Numbered from the stretch's first letter, positions 50,598 to 58,368 are shown. The stretch is DNA of 62,936 nucleotides from Bradyrhizobium centrolobii (GCF_001641635.1 NZ_LUUB01000055.1:1-62936), one strand, 5' to 3'. Notes: generated from the letters alone by a model not told the origin. Numbers and translations are program-made.

Positions 50598-51335
50598 ATG
50601 ACCCAAAGCCAGCACATCATGATCGTTGACGACGAGGCCCCGGCCCGGGAAATGGTCGGCGACTACCTCAAGATGCACGGCTTCACCGTGACGCTGTGCG
50701 ACGGCGGCAAGAGCCTGCGCGCAGCGATCGAGGGCGGCATGCCCGATCTCGTCGTGCTCGATCTCAACATGCCCGAGGAAGACGGGCTGTCGATCATCCG
50801 CGACCTGAAGAGCCGCATCAATGTCCCGGTGATCATGCTGACGGCAACGGCAAGCCCGATCGACCGCGTCGTCGGGCTCGAGCTCGGCGCCGACGATTAT
50901 GTGGCCAAGCCGTGCGAGCTGCGCGAATTGATGGCACGCATCCGCTCGGTGCTGCGACGGAGCGCGCCGGTGAAAGCCGTGGCGACGGAAGCGGCGGCGG
51001 CGAAATCGGAAAAGGATCAACTGGTGCGCTTCGGCACCAAATGGCTCGACCTCGAAGCGCAAGCCTTGCGCGACGACGAGGGCAACGAGCATCCGCTCAC
51101 CGCGTCCGAGTTCGGACTGCTAAAGGTGTTTGCGGCCAATCCGAAGCGCGTGCTGTCGCGCGAGCGTCTGCTGGAATTGGCCAATGCGCGCGACGCCGAA
51201 GCGTTCGACCGCGCCGTCGATCTGCGCATCATGCGCATCCGCCGCAAGATCGAGCCAGACCCGACCAAGCCCGCGGTGATCCGCACCATCCGCGGCGGCG
51301 GCTATCTGTTCTCGCCGGCGGGCGAGAAGGCGTAG
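50598..51335 (+). CDS. OmpR-family response regulator
   Basis: The product has 245 residues. The receiver shows D11-D12 (IMIVDDEAP), phospho-acceptor D55 (LVVLDLNMPEEDG) and the conserved lysine in DDYVAKPCELREL. A linker rich in Ala and Glu leads to a winged helix (LTASEFGLLKVFAANPKRVL, AVDLRIMRIRRKIE, IRGGGYLFSP). It is the likely transcriptional output of the two kinases encoded just upstream. Target promoters are unknown. Confidence 0.92.
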   Translation: MTQSQHIMIVDDEAPAREMVGDYLKMHGFTVTLCDGGKSLRAAIEGGMPDLVVLDLNMPEEDGLSIIRDLKSRINVPVIMLTATASPIDRVVGLELGADDYVAKPCELRELMARIRSVLRRSAPVKAVATEAAAAKSEKDQLVRFGTKWLDLEAQALRDDEGNEHPLTASEFGLLKVFAANPKRVLSRERLLELANARDAEAFDRAVDLRIMRIRRKIEPDPTKPAVIRTIRGGGYLFSPAGEKA

Positions 51336-51357
51336 GCAGCAGCAACAATCTCAGTGA

Positions 51358-51402
51358 GTCGTCCCGGCCTAGTGCGCAATTGCGCAACTAGGCCGGGACG
51401 AC
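51358..51402. terminator. Long palindrome after the response regulator gene
   Basis: The arms GTCGTCCCGGCCTAGT and ACTAGGCCGGGACGAC pair around TGCGCAATTGCGCA-like core sequence; only one position breaks the symmetry. It begins 22 bp after the stop codon. No T run, so a repeat acting as a terminator is likely. Confidence 0.55.
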
Positions 51403-51515
51403 GGCGTGAATCGAGGCGGCAACGAACGCAAGAGCCCGCAATTCGTTCCCAACCCCGCGAAGTCCGCACCCCCGTATTTTCCGTACATTGAAATTGCACT
51501 ACTTTTTGCCCCGAA

Positions 51516-51544
51516 TGTTTCGTCGCGCGGTTTGCGACGAAACA
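51516..51544. promoter_or_regulatory. 11-bp inverted repeat upstream of the sigma factor gene
   Basis: TGTTTCGTCGC and GCGACGAAACA are perfect inverted copies separated by seven bases, about 117 bp before the start codon. The right arm continues as CGACGAAACAATT, a 13-bp word found again at 52340-52352 downstream of the gene. Confidence 0.45.
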
Positions 51545-51660
51545 ATTTGGCGACGCATGAAACCATTTTCCGCTTGTCGCGCAGACGTCCCGAAACGCTG
51601 GCTCATTAACACTTTGGTCCAAGGAAACGCCGCCGGTTGCGGCGCTACGGGGAGCCAGTC

Positions 51661-52272
51661 ATGCAGAACGTCGTCGCCATCAACGCCGAAGCCAGCCAGA
51701 GCATCATTGCTGCTCAGGCGACCTCGGACGACATGCTCCTGGAAAGCATCGCCGACGGCAACCGGACGGCCATGCACATCCTCTATTGCAGGCACAATGT
51801 GCGGGTGTACCGCTTCATCCTGCGTATCGTGCGCGACGCCACGACGGCTGAAGACCTGGTGAGCCAGGTTTTCCTGGACGTGTGGCGGACCGCCAGGCAA
51901 TTCCAGGGCCGCTCGCAGGTCTCGACCTGGCTGCTCTCGATCGCCCGCTTCAAAGCCCTGACCGCGATGCGCCAGCGCCGCTTCGAGGACATCGACCAGG
52001 AAGACGTGCGCCAGATCCCCGACGAGGCCGACACGCCCGAGACCTCGCTCGACCGCAGCGACACCAGCGCGATCCTGCGCGCCTGCGTGGCAAAACTGTC
52101 GCCCGCGCATCGCGAGATCATCAATCTGGTCTACTACCATGAGAAGTCCGTGGAGGAGGTCGGCGCGATCATCGGCATCCCCCAGAGCACGGTGAAGACG
52201 CGGATGTTCTATGCCCGCAAGCAACTGGCCGACCTGCTTAGGGGCGCCGGCGTCGACCGCTTCGCCGCGTAA
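51661..52272 (+). CDS. ECF-like RNA polymerase sigma-70 factor
   Basis: The product has 203 residues from the ATG at 51661 behind GGGGAGCC; an upstream ATG at 51637 would add eight. Region 2 is visible as MHILYCRHNVRVYRFILRIV and DLVSQVFLDVWRTARQFQGR, then STWLLSIARFKALTAMRQRR. Region 4 is LRACVAKLSPAHREIINLVY and SVEEVGAIIGIPQSTVKTRM. No anti-sigma gene is next to it. It may act with the preceding two-component genes or be independent. Confidence 0.88.
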   Translation: MQNVVAINAEASQSIIAAQATSDDMLLESIADGNRTAMHILYCRHNVRVYRFILRIVRDATTAEDLVSQVFLDVWRTARQFQGRSQVSTWLLSIARFKALTAMRQRRFEDIDQEDVRQIPDEADTPETSLDRSDTSAILRACVAKLSPAHREIINLVYYHEKSVEEVGAIIGIPQSTVKTRMFYARKQLADLLRGAGVDRFAA

Positions 52273-52339
52273 AGATTCGAGATTTCAATTGGATAGGACC
52301 ATCGCTACGGCCCTATCCCGGACACGAAAGTGTTACCGC

Positions 52340-52352
52340 CGACGAAACAATT
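52340..52352. promoter_or_regulatory. Second copy of CGACGAAACAATT
   Basis: An exact 13-bp match to 51535-51547, so the sigma factor gene is flanked by the same word in direct orientation. A shared regulator site is possible. Confidence 0.3.
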
Positions 52353-52401
52353 GAAACAAAGCACAACATCAGGCGGAAAAACTTCGACACTATAAAGTCC
52401 G

Positions 52402-52474
52402 CATACGGTTTTGGTTAGACCTCCCAAGGACCTCCAACGACCCGGTCGGGATGCCCCCCTCCGGGTCGTTTTGT
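52402..52474 (+). ncRNA. Candidate small RNA with two CCUCC motifs
   Basis: A TATAAAGT sequence at about 52391 could be a -10 box. The following 70 bases contain ACCTCCC and ACCTCC close together, then a Rho-independent terminator. Unpaired CCUCC motifs mimic anti-Shine-Dalgarno sequence and are typical of several alphaproteobacterial regulatory RNAs. The start is approximate. The alternative is simply the 3' leader and terminator of the sigma factor transcript. Confidence 0.3.
52436..52474 (+). terminator. Rho-independent terminator
   Basis: The arms AACGACCCGG and CCGGGTCGTT enclose a 15-base loop and are followed by TTGTGTTTG. It is the clearest terminator in the window and ends either the sigma factor transcript or a small RNA. 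Confidence 0.75.
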
Positions 52475-52502
52475 GTTTGAGGCTGGCACCGCTCTCTCAT
52501 TC

Positions 52503-52606
52503 GCTCCCCCCTTGCGGGGGAGGGGCAGGGAGGGGGGCAGCCACGAACTCCGACTTGGCCCGGGGCTACCCCCTCTCCAACCCTCCCCCGCAAGGGGGCA
52601 GGGAGC
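52503..52606. repeat. Palindromic repeat (CTCCCCCCTTGCGGGGGAGG family)
   Basis: It begins CTCCCCCCTTGCGGGGGAGG and ends CCTCCCCCGCAAGGGGGC, with GGGGCAGCC and GGGGCTACCCC inner words. It lies between the terminator and the ccdA-like gene. Confidence 0.8.
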
Positions 52607-52730
52607 GCGCCGTGTTCGCGGCGGGTAACGCACCGTCTTTGGGGCAGCACACCGGTCACGAACGTGTGACGCGTGTAACGACTGATGTATCGCGCACGAA
52701 CAACCTCGTGACCCATTCACGAGTGGCCCG

Positions 52731-53429
52731 ATGCTCGACCTGACCTTCGCTGTCCTCGCCGGCATCCTCACAATTGCTGCCCCCTGCACGCTGCCGATGC
52801 TGCCGATCCTGCTCGGCGCCTCGATCGGCCGCACCTCGCATTTGCGCCCCGCCATGATCGCGCTCGGCTTCGTCATCGCGTTCTCCGCGACCGCGCTGCT
52901 GCTCGGCGCGATCACGCGGCTGTTCGATTTCGACCCCAATTTGCTGCGCTCGGCTGCGGCGATCCTGTTGCTCGGCTTCGGCCTCTTGATGCTGTGGCCG
53001 GCGCCGTTCGAGTGGCTGTCGATCCGGCTCAATGGCTGGCTCGATCTCGGGGCGTCACAGGCCGCGCAGCGCGAAGGCGCGCTCGGCGGACTCGTCCTCG
53101 GCACCACGCTTGGCCTGGTCTGGACGCCCTGCGCCGGCCCCGTGCTCGGCTCGATCCTGACGCTGGTTGCGACGTCGAAGAACCTGTCCTGGGCCGGCAC
53201 GCTGCTGGTGGCCTACGCAATTGGCGCGGCGATCCCGATGCTGGCGATCGCCTATGGCGGGCAGGCCGCAACCACGCGCGTGCGCAGCCTCGCGCGCATC
53301 TCGCCGCGCCTGCAGCAGGGTTTTGGCGTCGTCGTGATCGCCTTCGCGGTCGCCGCCTACTTCCAATACGACACGCTGATCGTGGCGTGGCTCACCGGCT
53401 TCTATCCCACCGGCCAGATCGGCCTGTGA
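52731..53429 (+). CDS. CcdA/DsbD-like membrane thiol transporter
   Basis: The product has 232 residues and about six spans. The two cysteines of the family are in spans one and four: AAPCTLPMLPILLG and VWTPCAGPVLGSI. CcdA-type proteins carry reducing equivalents from cytoplasmic thioredoxin across the membrane. The adjacent thioredoxin-like gene, 26 bases downstream, is the natural periplasmic partner. Together they equal a split DipZ/DsbD, used in cytochrome c maturation or periplasmic repair. Confidence 0.87.
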   Translation: MLDLTFAVLAGILTIAAPCTLPMLPILLGASIGRTSHLRPAMIALGFVIAFSATALLLGAITRLFDFDPNLLRSAAAILLLGFGLLMLWPAPFEWLSIRLNGWLDLGASQAAQREGALGGLVLGTTLGLVWTPCAGPVLGSILTLVATSKNLSWAGTLLVAYAIGAAIPMLAIAYGGQAATTRVRSLARISPRLQQGFGVVVIAFAVAAYFQYDTLIVAWLTGFYPTGQIGL

Positions 53430-53455
53430 TTATCATCGCACCGGAGGACGCTTCC

Positions 53456-54019
53456 ATGACCCCCAAACTGCTCGCCGTATCTGCCGCACTGATCGGCTTT
53501 GCCGTGACCGGCGCCGTGATTCCCGGCATCTGTGACGAGGCTTCGCGCGCGGCGCCGATCACCGTCGCTGCCGCAAGCCACGAAACCGCACCGGACTTCA
53601 CCGGCATCAACAACTGGTTCAATTCAAAACCGCTCACCATTGCCGATCTCCGCGGCAAGGTCGTGCTGGTCGACTTCTGGACCTATGGCTGCGTCAACTG
53701 CGTCAACACGCTGCCGCACGTCACCGAGCTCTATGCCAAATACAAGGACAAGGGCCTGGTCGTGGTCGGCGTGCACACGCCGGAATTCCCGTTCGAGCGC
53801 TCGGCCGCCAACGTGCAGGCCGCCCTGAAGCGTCACGGCATCACCTATCCGGTGGCGCAGGACAACGATTCCCGCACCTGGAACGCCTACCGCAACCAGT
53901 ATTGGCCGGCGCAATACGTCATCGACCAGAGCGGCAAAATCGTCTTCCGGCATGCTGGCGAAGGCAGCTACGACGAGATCGACCGGACGGTGGCACGCCT
54001 GCTCAACGCCAGCAGCTGA
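53456..54019 (+). CDS. Periplasmic thioredoxin-like protein (DipZ C-terminal type)
   Basis: The product has 187 residues from the ATG at 53456 after GGAGGA. A signal or anchor segment (LLAVSAALIGFAVTGAVIPG) precedes the thioredoxin fold. The redox motif is WTYGCVNCVNTLPH (CVNC), and VVGVHTPEFPFERSAANVQA is characteristic of the DipZ/TlpA-like branch. It is likely reduced by the upstream CcdA-like protein and then reduces periplasmic disulfides. Confidence 0.87.
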   Translation: MTPKLLAVSAALIGFAVTGAVIPGICDEASRAAPITVAAASHETAPDFTGINNWFNSKPLTIADLRGKVVLVDFWTYGCVNCVNTLPHVTELYAKYKDKGLVVVGVHTPEFPFERSAANVQAALKRHGITYPVAQDNDSRTWNAYRNQYWPAQYVIDQSGKIVFRHAGEGSYDEIDRTVARLLNASS

Positions 54020-54069
54020 TGCCGCACGAACATCGCGTGACTGGTTCCGCTTGCCGCTGTTGTTGCTTG

Positions 54070-54093
54070 ACTCCACGGATATGTCCGTGGAGT
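54070..54093 (+). terminator. Hairpin after the ccdA-thioredoxin pair
   Basis: The arms ACTCCACGGA and TCCGTGGAGT pair perfectly around TATG, followed by TTCGTG. It lies about 50 bp after the thioredoxin stop and before the next gene. The T run is weak. Confidence 0.5.
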
Positions 54094-54121
54094 TTCGTGC
54101 CGACGGAATCAGCCGCCCGAA

Positions 54122-55096
54122 ATGGACGACGCGACCACCAGCAACGAAATTCGCCTTCGTGAAGGCTCCTCCATTGCGCAGCGGCTGGTCATGGCCGGCT
54201 TTGCGGCAGCCGTTTCCCTCTGCTTCACACCCGGCCTGTTCACGCACGATTACCTGGAAGTGAGCATATCCGTGCTCGCGCTCCTATTGGGAGCCGCGTT
54301 CATCGCCGGCGTCATGCTGGCGCCGGCGGTGGTGTGGATCATCACGCCGAATGAGATCCTGATCGGGCAACAGCGTCCCTTCGGACGGCTCCGCACGAGG
54401 ATCGTCGCGAAAGACGACATAGCGGGACTGCTGGTCCCGGGAAGCAAGGCTTCCAAAGCCCGCTTCCATCTGGCCTTCACGCTTGCTTCGGGCGAGCGCC
54501 TGACGTCCCCGCCGATCTCCGACGTCACGCATGTGCGTGAAACGGTCGCTCGGATCGCCGCGCAATTCGGCGTTCCCAACGTCGAGGCACCGGTCAATCC
54601 GCTCGATGCCACCAATCCCGAGATGCATCTTGGCGAACCCGTCGAGCCGTTTTCCAAAAGGGACGTTCGGATCGTTGCATTGATCGCCGTCGGACTGTCC
54701 GCCGTTCCCTACGCCTACAAGCTCTGGCGCGGTCTGTCGCCCGGCCCGGTCGACATCATGCTGCTGCCGATCGGCGCGATCGCTGCGTTCGCCGTGCACC
54801 GATACGCCAATCTCGTGACCGGCGCCTTCTGGATCATCCGGCAAGGGGATATTCGCGTTGAACGCCTGTCCGGCGACGGCAAGCTGCGCGCGGACCATAT
54901 CGAGGGGCACGACGTGAAGGCGATCACGGTGGAACGCCGCGGACGATCCGAGGACGAGCACTGCATCGTCGTGATCAGATTGCGGTCCGGGCAAAGGTTT
55001 CGCAGCCCCCGCATCGGCTCGAGGAACGAGGCGCGCGCCGTGGGCGCCGAAATCGTCCGGCGCCTCGGGATCGAGCCTCAGAACAACCAGATCTGA
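54122..55096 (+). CDS. Membrane protein with two tandem membrane-plus-PH-like units
   Basis: The product has 324 residues. Two spans near the N-terminus (LVMAGFAAAVSLCFTPGLF, ISVLALLLGAAFIAGVMLA) are followed by a beta-rich stretch (ITPNEILIGQQRPFGRLRTR ... FTLASGERLTSPPISD). The pattern repeats: two more spans (VRIVALIAVGLSAVPYAYKL, IMLLPIGAIAAFAVHRYANL) and a second beta-rich part (WIIRQGDIRVERLSGDGKLR ... IRLRSGQRFRSPRIGS). Each ends in a helix with RIAAQFGV or EIVRRLGIE. This suggests internal duplication of a membrane/PH-like unit. Function unknown. Confidence 0.6.
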   Translation: MDDATTSNEIRLREGSSIAQRLVMAGFAAAVSLCFTPGLFTHDYLEVSISVLALLLGAAFIAGVMLAPAVVWIITPNEILIGQQRPFGRLRTRIVAKDDIAGLLVPGSKASKARFHLAFTLASGERLTSPPISDVTHVRETVARIAAQFGVPNVEAPVNPLDATNPEMHLGEPVEPFSKRDVRIVALIAVGLSAVPYAYKLWRGLSPGPVDIMLLPIGAIAAFAVHRYANLVTGAFWIIRQGDIRVERLSGDGKLRADHIEGHDVKAITVERRGRSEDEHCIVVIRLRSGQRFRSPRIGSRNEARAVGAEIVRRLGIEPQNNQI

Positions 55097-55161
55097 CATG
55101 CCTCCGCCCGCCGGGGATGCTGCTGCCACTGCTTTTCGCGCCATGCCCCCACTTCGTGGCA

Positions 55162-55175
55162 TTGATGCATGTCAA
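55162..55175. promoter_or_regulatory. FixK2/FNR-type box upstream of the L,D-transpeptidase gene
   Basis: TTGATGCATGTCAA matches the FixK2 consensus TTG(A/C)-N6-(T/G)CAA exactly. It is about 118 bp before the start codon, so activation of a promoter near 55210 in low oxygen is possible. A single motif match can occur by chance. Confidence 0.45.
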
Positions 55176-55292
55176 AAAACCAAAGTATTCTCGTTACATA
55201 CCGGCCGGGCGCGCCATTAACTTGCCATGAACTTGCCCCTGAGATTTGATGGTTCCGAATGATTTGCGCTTTGGCAGCGGGGAGAGCCTGAT

Positions 55293-55886
55293 ATGACGGA
55301 TTTTCGTCGCCTGACCGGGATGTTCATCGCCACACTCGGTCTGGTCCTGTCCACCTCATCTGCCTTCGCCCAGCAGCCTGACCGCGGCGATGAGCCCGGC
55401 CTGATCGCGGACGACAGTTACCAGCTCGATCCGGAATGGCAGAAGCAGGTCGTGTATTTCCGCACCACTGAGACGCCGGGTACCATCATCATCTCGACCG
55501 CCGAGCGTCACCTCTATCTGGTGCAACCCGGCGGGCGCGCGATCCGCTACGGCATCGGCGTCGGCCGCGACGGTTTTCAGTGGCAGGGCCTCCTGAACAT
55601 CACCAACAAGAAGGAATGGCCGGACTGGACGCCGCCGCCGGAGATGATCCAGCGCCAGCCCTATTTGCCGCGCTTCATGGCCGGCGGTCCCGGCAATCCG
55701 CTCGGCGCGCGCGCGATGTATCTTGGCACCACGGTCTACCGCATCCATGGCACCAACCGTCCGGACACGATCGGCACCAAGGTGTCGTCGGGCTGCTTCC
55801 GCCTCGTCAACAACGACGTGGCCGATCTCTATGATCGCGTCCCGGTCGGCACCAAGGTGGTCGTGCGGCAGAAGCCTGAACTCTGA
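55293..55886 (+). CDS. L,D-transpeptidase (YkuD family)
   Basis: The product has 197 residues behind GGGAGAG. A signal peptide (LTGMFIATLGLVLSTSSAFA) precedes the catalytic domain. The YkuD motif runs from H152 (YRIHGTNRPDTI) to C168 (GTKVSSGCFR), both required for catalysis. It forms 3-3 peptidoglycan cross-links or anchors proteins to the wall in the periplasm. It is followed by an amino-acid binding-protein gene after 54 bp. Confidence 0.92.
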   Translation: MTDFRRLTGMFIATLGLVLSTSSAFAQQPDRGDEPGLIADDSYQLDPEWQKQVVYFRTTETPGTIIISTAERHLYLVQPGGRAIRYGIGVGRDGFQWQGLLNITNKKEWPDWTPPPEMIQRQPYLPRFMAGGPGNPLGARAMYLGTTVYRIHGTNRPDTIGTKVSSGCFRLVNNDVADLYDRVPVGTKVVVRQKPEL

Positions 55887-55940
55887 TCTTCCCGCCTTCG
55901 CCAATAGCCCTTTTCCCGATTATTTCGAGAGAGAGACATC

Positions 55941-56978
55941 ATGCGCACTTTTCGAGGCGGCCTGCTGATCGGACTCGCGGTCGCCGTGCTGGTCGGCGCC
56001 CTGGCGGTCATCTATGAATTCTACGACACGCGCACGCTGAAGCGTACCGTGCGGCGCGGCGAGGTGCTGTGCGGCGTCAACAAGGGCCTGCCGGGCTTCT
56101 CGATTCCCGACGACAAGGGCAACTGGACCGGCTTCGACGTCGATTTCTGCCGCGCGGTGGCCGCCGCCATCTTCGACGATCCGAGCAAGGCGAAGTTCGT
56201 TCCGCTCGACGCCAGCGAGCGCTTCAAGGAATTGCAGAGCCGCAAGGTCGACATTCTCTCGCGCAACTCGACCTGGAGCATGGCGCGCGAGCTCGACTAC
56301 GACCTCTATTTCCCCGCGGTCGCCTATTACGACGGCGCAGGGTTCATGGTGCCGCGCTCGCGCAACAAGGAGACCTCGCTGGATTTGAACGGCAGCAAGG
56401 TCTGCGTGCAGGCCGGCACCACGACGCTGCTCAACCTCACCGACTACTTCCGCGCCAACAACATGAAGTTTGAAGAGGTGAAGCTCGACAAGCTGGATGA
56501 CGTCGTGAAGGCGTACGACACCGGCAAGTGCGACACGCTGACCGCCGACGTCTCCCAGCTCTACGCGCTGCGGCTGAACCTCTCGAAACCCGGCGACCAC
56601 ATGATCCTGCCGGACATGATCTCCAAGGAGCCGCTCGCTCCCGTCGTACGCCAGCGCGACGACGACTGGATGATGATCGTGAAGTGGACACTCTACGCGA
56701 TGATCAACGCCGAAGAGCTCGGCGTCACCTCGGAGAACATCGACGAAGCGCTGAAGTCGAAGAAGCCCGAGGTGATGCGGCTGGTCGGCACCGAAGGCAA
56801 TTACGGCGAGCAGCTCGGCCTCACCAAGGACTGGGCCGTGCGCATCATCCGCCACGTCGGCAATTACGGCGAAATGTACGAGCGGAATATCGGCGAAAAA
56901 TCCAAGCTGAAGATCCCGCGCGGCATGAACCAGCTCTGGAACGCGGGTGGTGTGCAATACGCGCCGCCGATGCGGTAG
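55941..56978 (+). CDS. Orphan AapJ-like amino acid binding protein
   Basis: The product has 345 residues behind a purine-rich GAGAGAGAGA site. A hydrophobic N-terminal segment (GGLLIGLAVAVLVGALAVIY) may be an uncleaved anchor or a signal. The mature fold follows: VLCGVNKGLPGFSIPDDKGN, WTGFDVDFCRAVAAAIFDD, KVDILSRNSTWSMARELDYD and NYGEMYERNIG. These match AapJ/BztA general L-amino acid binding proteins. No AapQMP genes follow, so it relies on components elsewhere or has a sensory role. Confidence 0.87.
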   Translation: MRTFRGGLLIGLAVAVLVGALAVIYEFYDTRTLKRTVRRGEVLCGVNKGLPGFSIPDDKGNWTGFDVDFCRAVAAAIFDDPSKAKFVPLDASERFKELQSRKVDILSRNSTWSMARELDYDLYFPAVAYYDGAGFMVPRSRNKETSLDLNGSKVCVQAGTTTLLNLTDYFRANNMKFEEVKLDKLDDVVKAYDTGKCDTLTADVSQLYALRLNLSKPGDHMILPDMISKEPLAPVVRQRDDDWMMIVKWTLYAMINAEELGVTSENIDEALKSKKPEVMRLVGTEGNYGEQLGLTKDWAVRIIRHVGNYGEMYERNIGEKSKLKIPRGMNQLWNAGGVQYAPPMR

Positions 56979-56991
56979 GCGGTCTCTCCAT

Positions 56992-57074
56992 CGTCATTGC
57001 GAGCGAAGCGACGAAGCAATCCAGATTGTCGCCGCGGAGAGATTCTGGATTGCTTCGCTGCGCTCGCAATGACG
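56992..57074. repeat. Palindromic repeat (ATTGCGAGC...GCTCGCAAT family)
   Basis: CATTGCGAGCGAAGCGA at the left and GCTTCGCTGCGCTCGCAATG at the right are inverted copies, with CAATCCAGATT and GATTCTGGATTG inside. The relative is at 29074-29153. Confidence 0.8.
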
Positions 57075-57107
57075 AGCTTGGGGCACGAGCTTTCATCCTC
57101 TCAGGGC

Positions 57108-57190
57108 CGTAGCCCGCATGGAGCGCAGCGGAATGCGGGACTTTTCGCCGCGACATCCCCCGGATTTCGCTGCGCTCCATCCGGGCTACA
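57108..57190. repeat. Palindromic repeat (GTAGCCCGCATGGAGCGC family)
   Basis: GTAGCCCGCATGGAGCGCAG at the left faces CTGCGCTCCATCCGGGCTAC at the right. It lies three bases before the 3' end of the acyl-CoA dehydrogenase gene, directly after the preceding repeat, so two families are adjacent. Confidence 0.75.
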
Positions 57191-57193
57191 AGC

Positions 57194-58333
57194 TCAATAT
57201 CCCCTCGCCCGGGCGAGCTGCTCGGTGTGGTAATTCGCATCGCCGAACAGTTCCTCGCAGACCCGCGCGCGCTTCATGAAGAAGCCGATGTCGAACTGGT
57301 CGGTCATGCCCATGCCGCCGTGCATCTGCACGCCTTCCTGCACCGCGCGCGTCGCAGTGGTGCCGGCGCGGGCCTTGGCCACCGCGACGGCTGATGCGGC
57401 CTTGCCGACATCCGTATCAAGCGCCTGGAGCGCCTTCATCACGGCGGCGCGGGTGATCTCGATGTCGACATAGAGCTGGGCGGCGCGGTGCTGAAGCGCC
57501 TGGAATTCACCGATCAGCTTGCCGAACTGCTTGCGCTGCTTCAGGTACTCGACGGTGCGGTTGAACACTTCATCGCTCAAGCCCACCATCTCGGACGCCA
57601 CCGCACCGCGACCGATATCGAGCACGCCGTCGAGCAGGCCTGCGCCCTGATCGACCTCGCCGAGCACGCTGTCGGTATTGACCTCGACATTGACGAACTC
57701 GATCCGCGCCGCGTTGTGCGAATCGACCATGATGGTACGCTCGATCGCAACGCCCTTTGCTTGCGGATTGACCAGGAACAGCGTCAGCCCGTCGCGCTCA
57801 CCGGCAGAGCCCGCGGTGCGCGCCGCGACGATCATGAGATCGGCGACGTGGCCGTCGACGACCAGCGCCTTGGCGCCGGAGAGCTTGAAGCCGTTGCCGG
57901 CGCGCACGGCTTGCAAGCTGGTCTGCAGCGGCCGGTGCTTGGCACCCTCGTCGATCGCAAGCGTGGCGAGCAGAGAGCCGTTGGCGATTTTTGGCAGATG
58001 TTCCGACTTCTGCGCGGCATTGCCGCCGCGGTTCAGCGCCGAGGCCGCGACCACGCTGGTGGCCAAAAACGGCGACGACATCAGCGTGCGGCCGATCTCT
58101 TCCATCACCACACCCGCCTCGACAAAGCCGAGGCCGCTGCCGCCGAACTCTTCCGGCACCAGCAGGCCGGCAAAGCCCATCTCGGCGAAGGATTGCCAAA
58201 ACTCCTTGGAGAAGCCGGTCGGATCCTTGGAGTCGCGCAAGTGGCGCAGATGCGACACCGGCGCCTTGTCGCTGATCAGCCCGCGCGCGCTGTCGCGGAG
58301 CATCGATTGTTCTTCGGTGAGGACGAGGGCCAT
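57194..58333 (-). CDS. Acyl-CoA dehydrogenase, PimD-like small subunit
   Basis: The product has 379 residues. An N-terminal helical domain (EEQSMLRDSARGLISDKAPV), a middle beta domain (FKLSGAKALVVDGHVADLMI) and a C-terminal domain (RKQFGKLIGEFQALQHRAAQ, VQMHGGMGMTDQFDIGFFMK) make a full FAD acyl-CoA dehydrogenase fold. The sequence resembles PimD of Rhodopseudomonas, which works with PimC on dicarboxylyl (pimeloyl) CoA from benzoate and fatty diacid breakdown. The PimC-like gene lies 212 bp upstream across a repeat on the same strand. Heteromer formation is inferred. Confidence 0.85.
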   Translation of the reverse strand: MALVLTEEQSMLRDSARGLISDKAPVSHLRHLRDSKDPTGFSKEFWQSFAEMGFAGLLVPEEFGGSGLGFVEAGVVMEEIGRTLMSSPFLATSVVAASALNRGGNAAQKSEHLPKIANGSLLATLAIDEGAKHRPLQTSLQAVRAGNGFKLSGAKALVVDGHVADLMIVAARTAGSAGERDGLTLFLVNPQAKGVAIERTIMVDSHNAARIEFVNVEVNTDSVLGEVDQGAGLLDGVLDIGRGAVASEMVGLSDEVFNRTVEYLKQRKQFGKLIGEFQALQHRAAQLYVDIEITRAAVMKALQALDTDVGKAASAVAVAKARAGTTATRAVQEGVQMHGGMGMTDQFDIGFFMKRARVCEELFGDANYHTEQLARARGY

Positions 58334-58368
58334 GGTGGTGTTTCCGATTCGAAATCTATCTGATTTTC

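Larger units (their letters stand above)
51336..51660. other. Intergenic region before the sigma factor gene
   Basis: About 325 bp holding a palindrome after the response regulator gene (51358-51402), an AT-richer promoter-like stretch around 51470-51520, and an 11-bp inverted repeat (51516-51544). No gene is visible. Confidence 0.5.
52273..52730. other. 458-bp intergenic region between sigma factor and ccdA genes
   Basis: It contains the 13-bp word (52340-52352), a candidate small RNA ending at a strong terminator (52402-52474) and a palindromic repeat (52503-52606). No protein-coding gene is visible. Confidence 0.5.

Noticed and set aside
49557..51092. A 511-residue minus-strand frame opposite the hybrid kinase and response regulator
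   Set aside because: Shadow of recognised genes with low-complexity composition and no motif.
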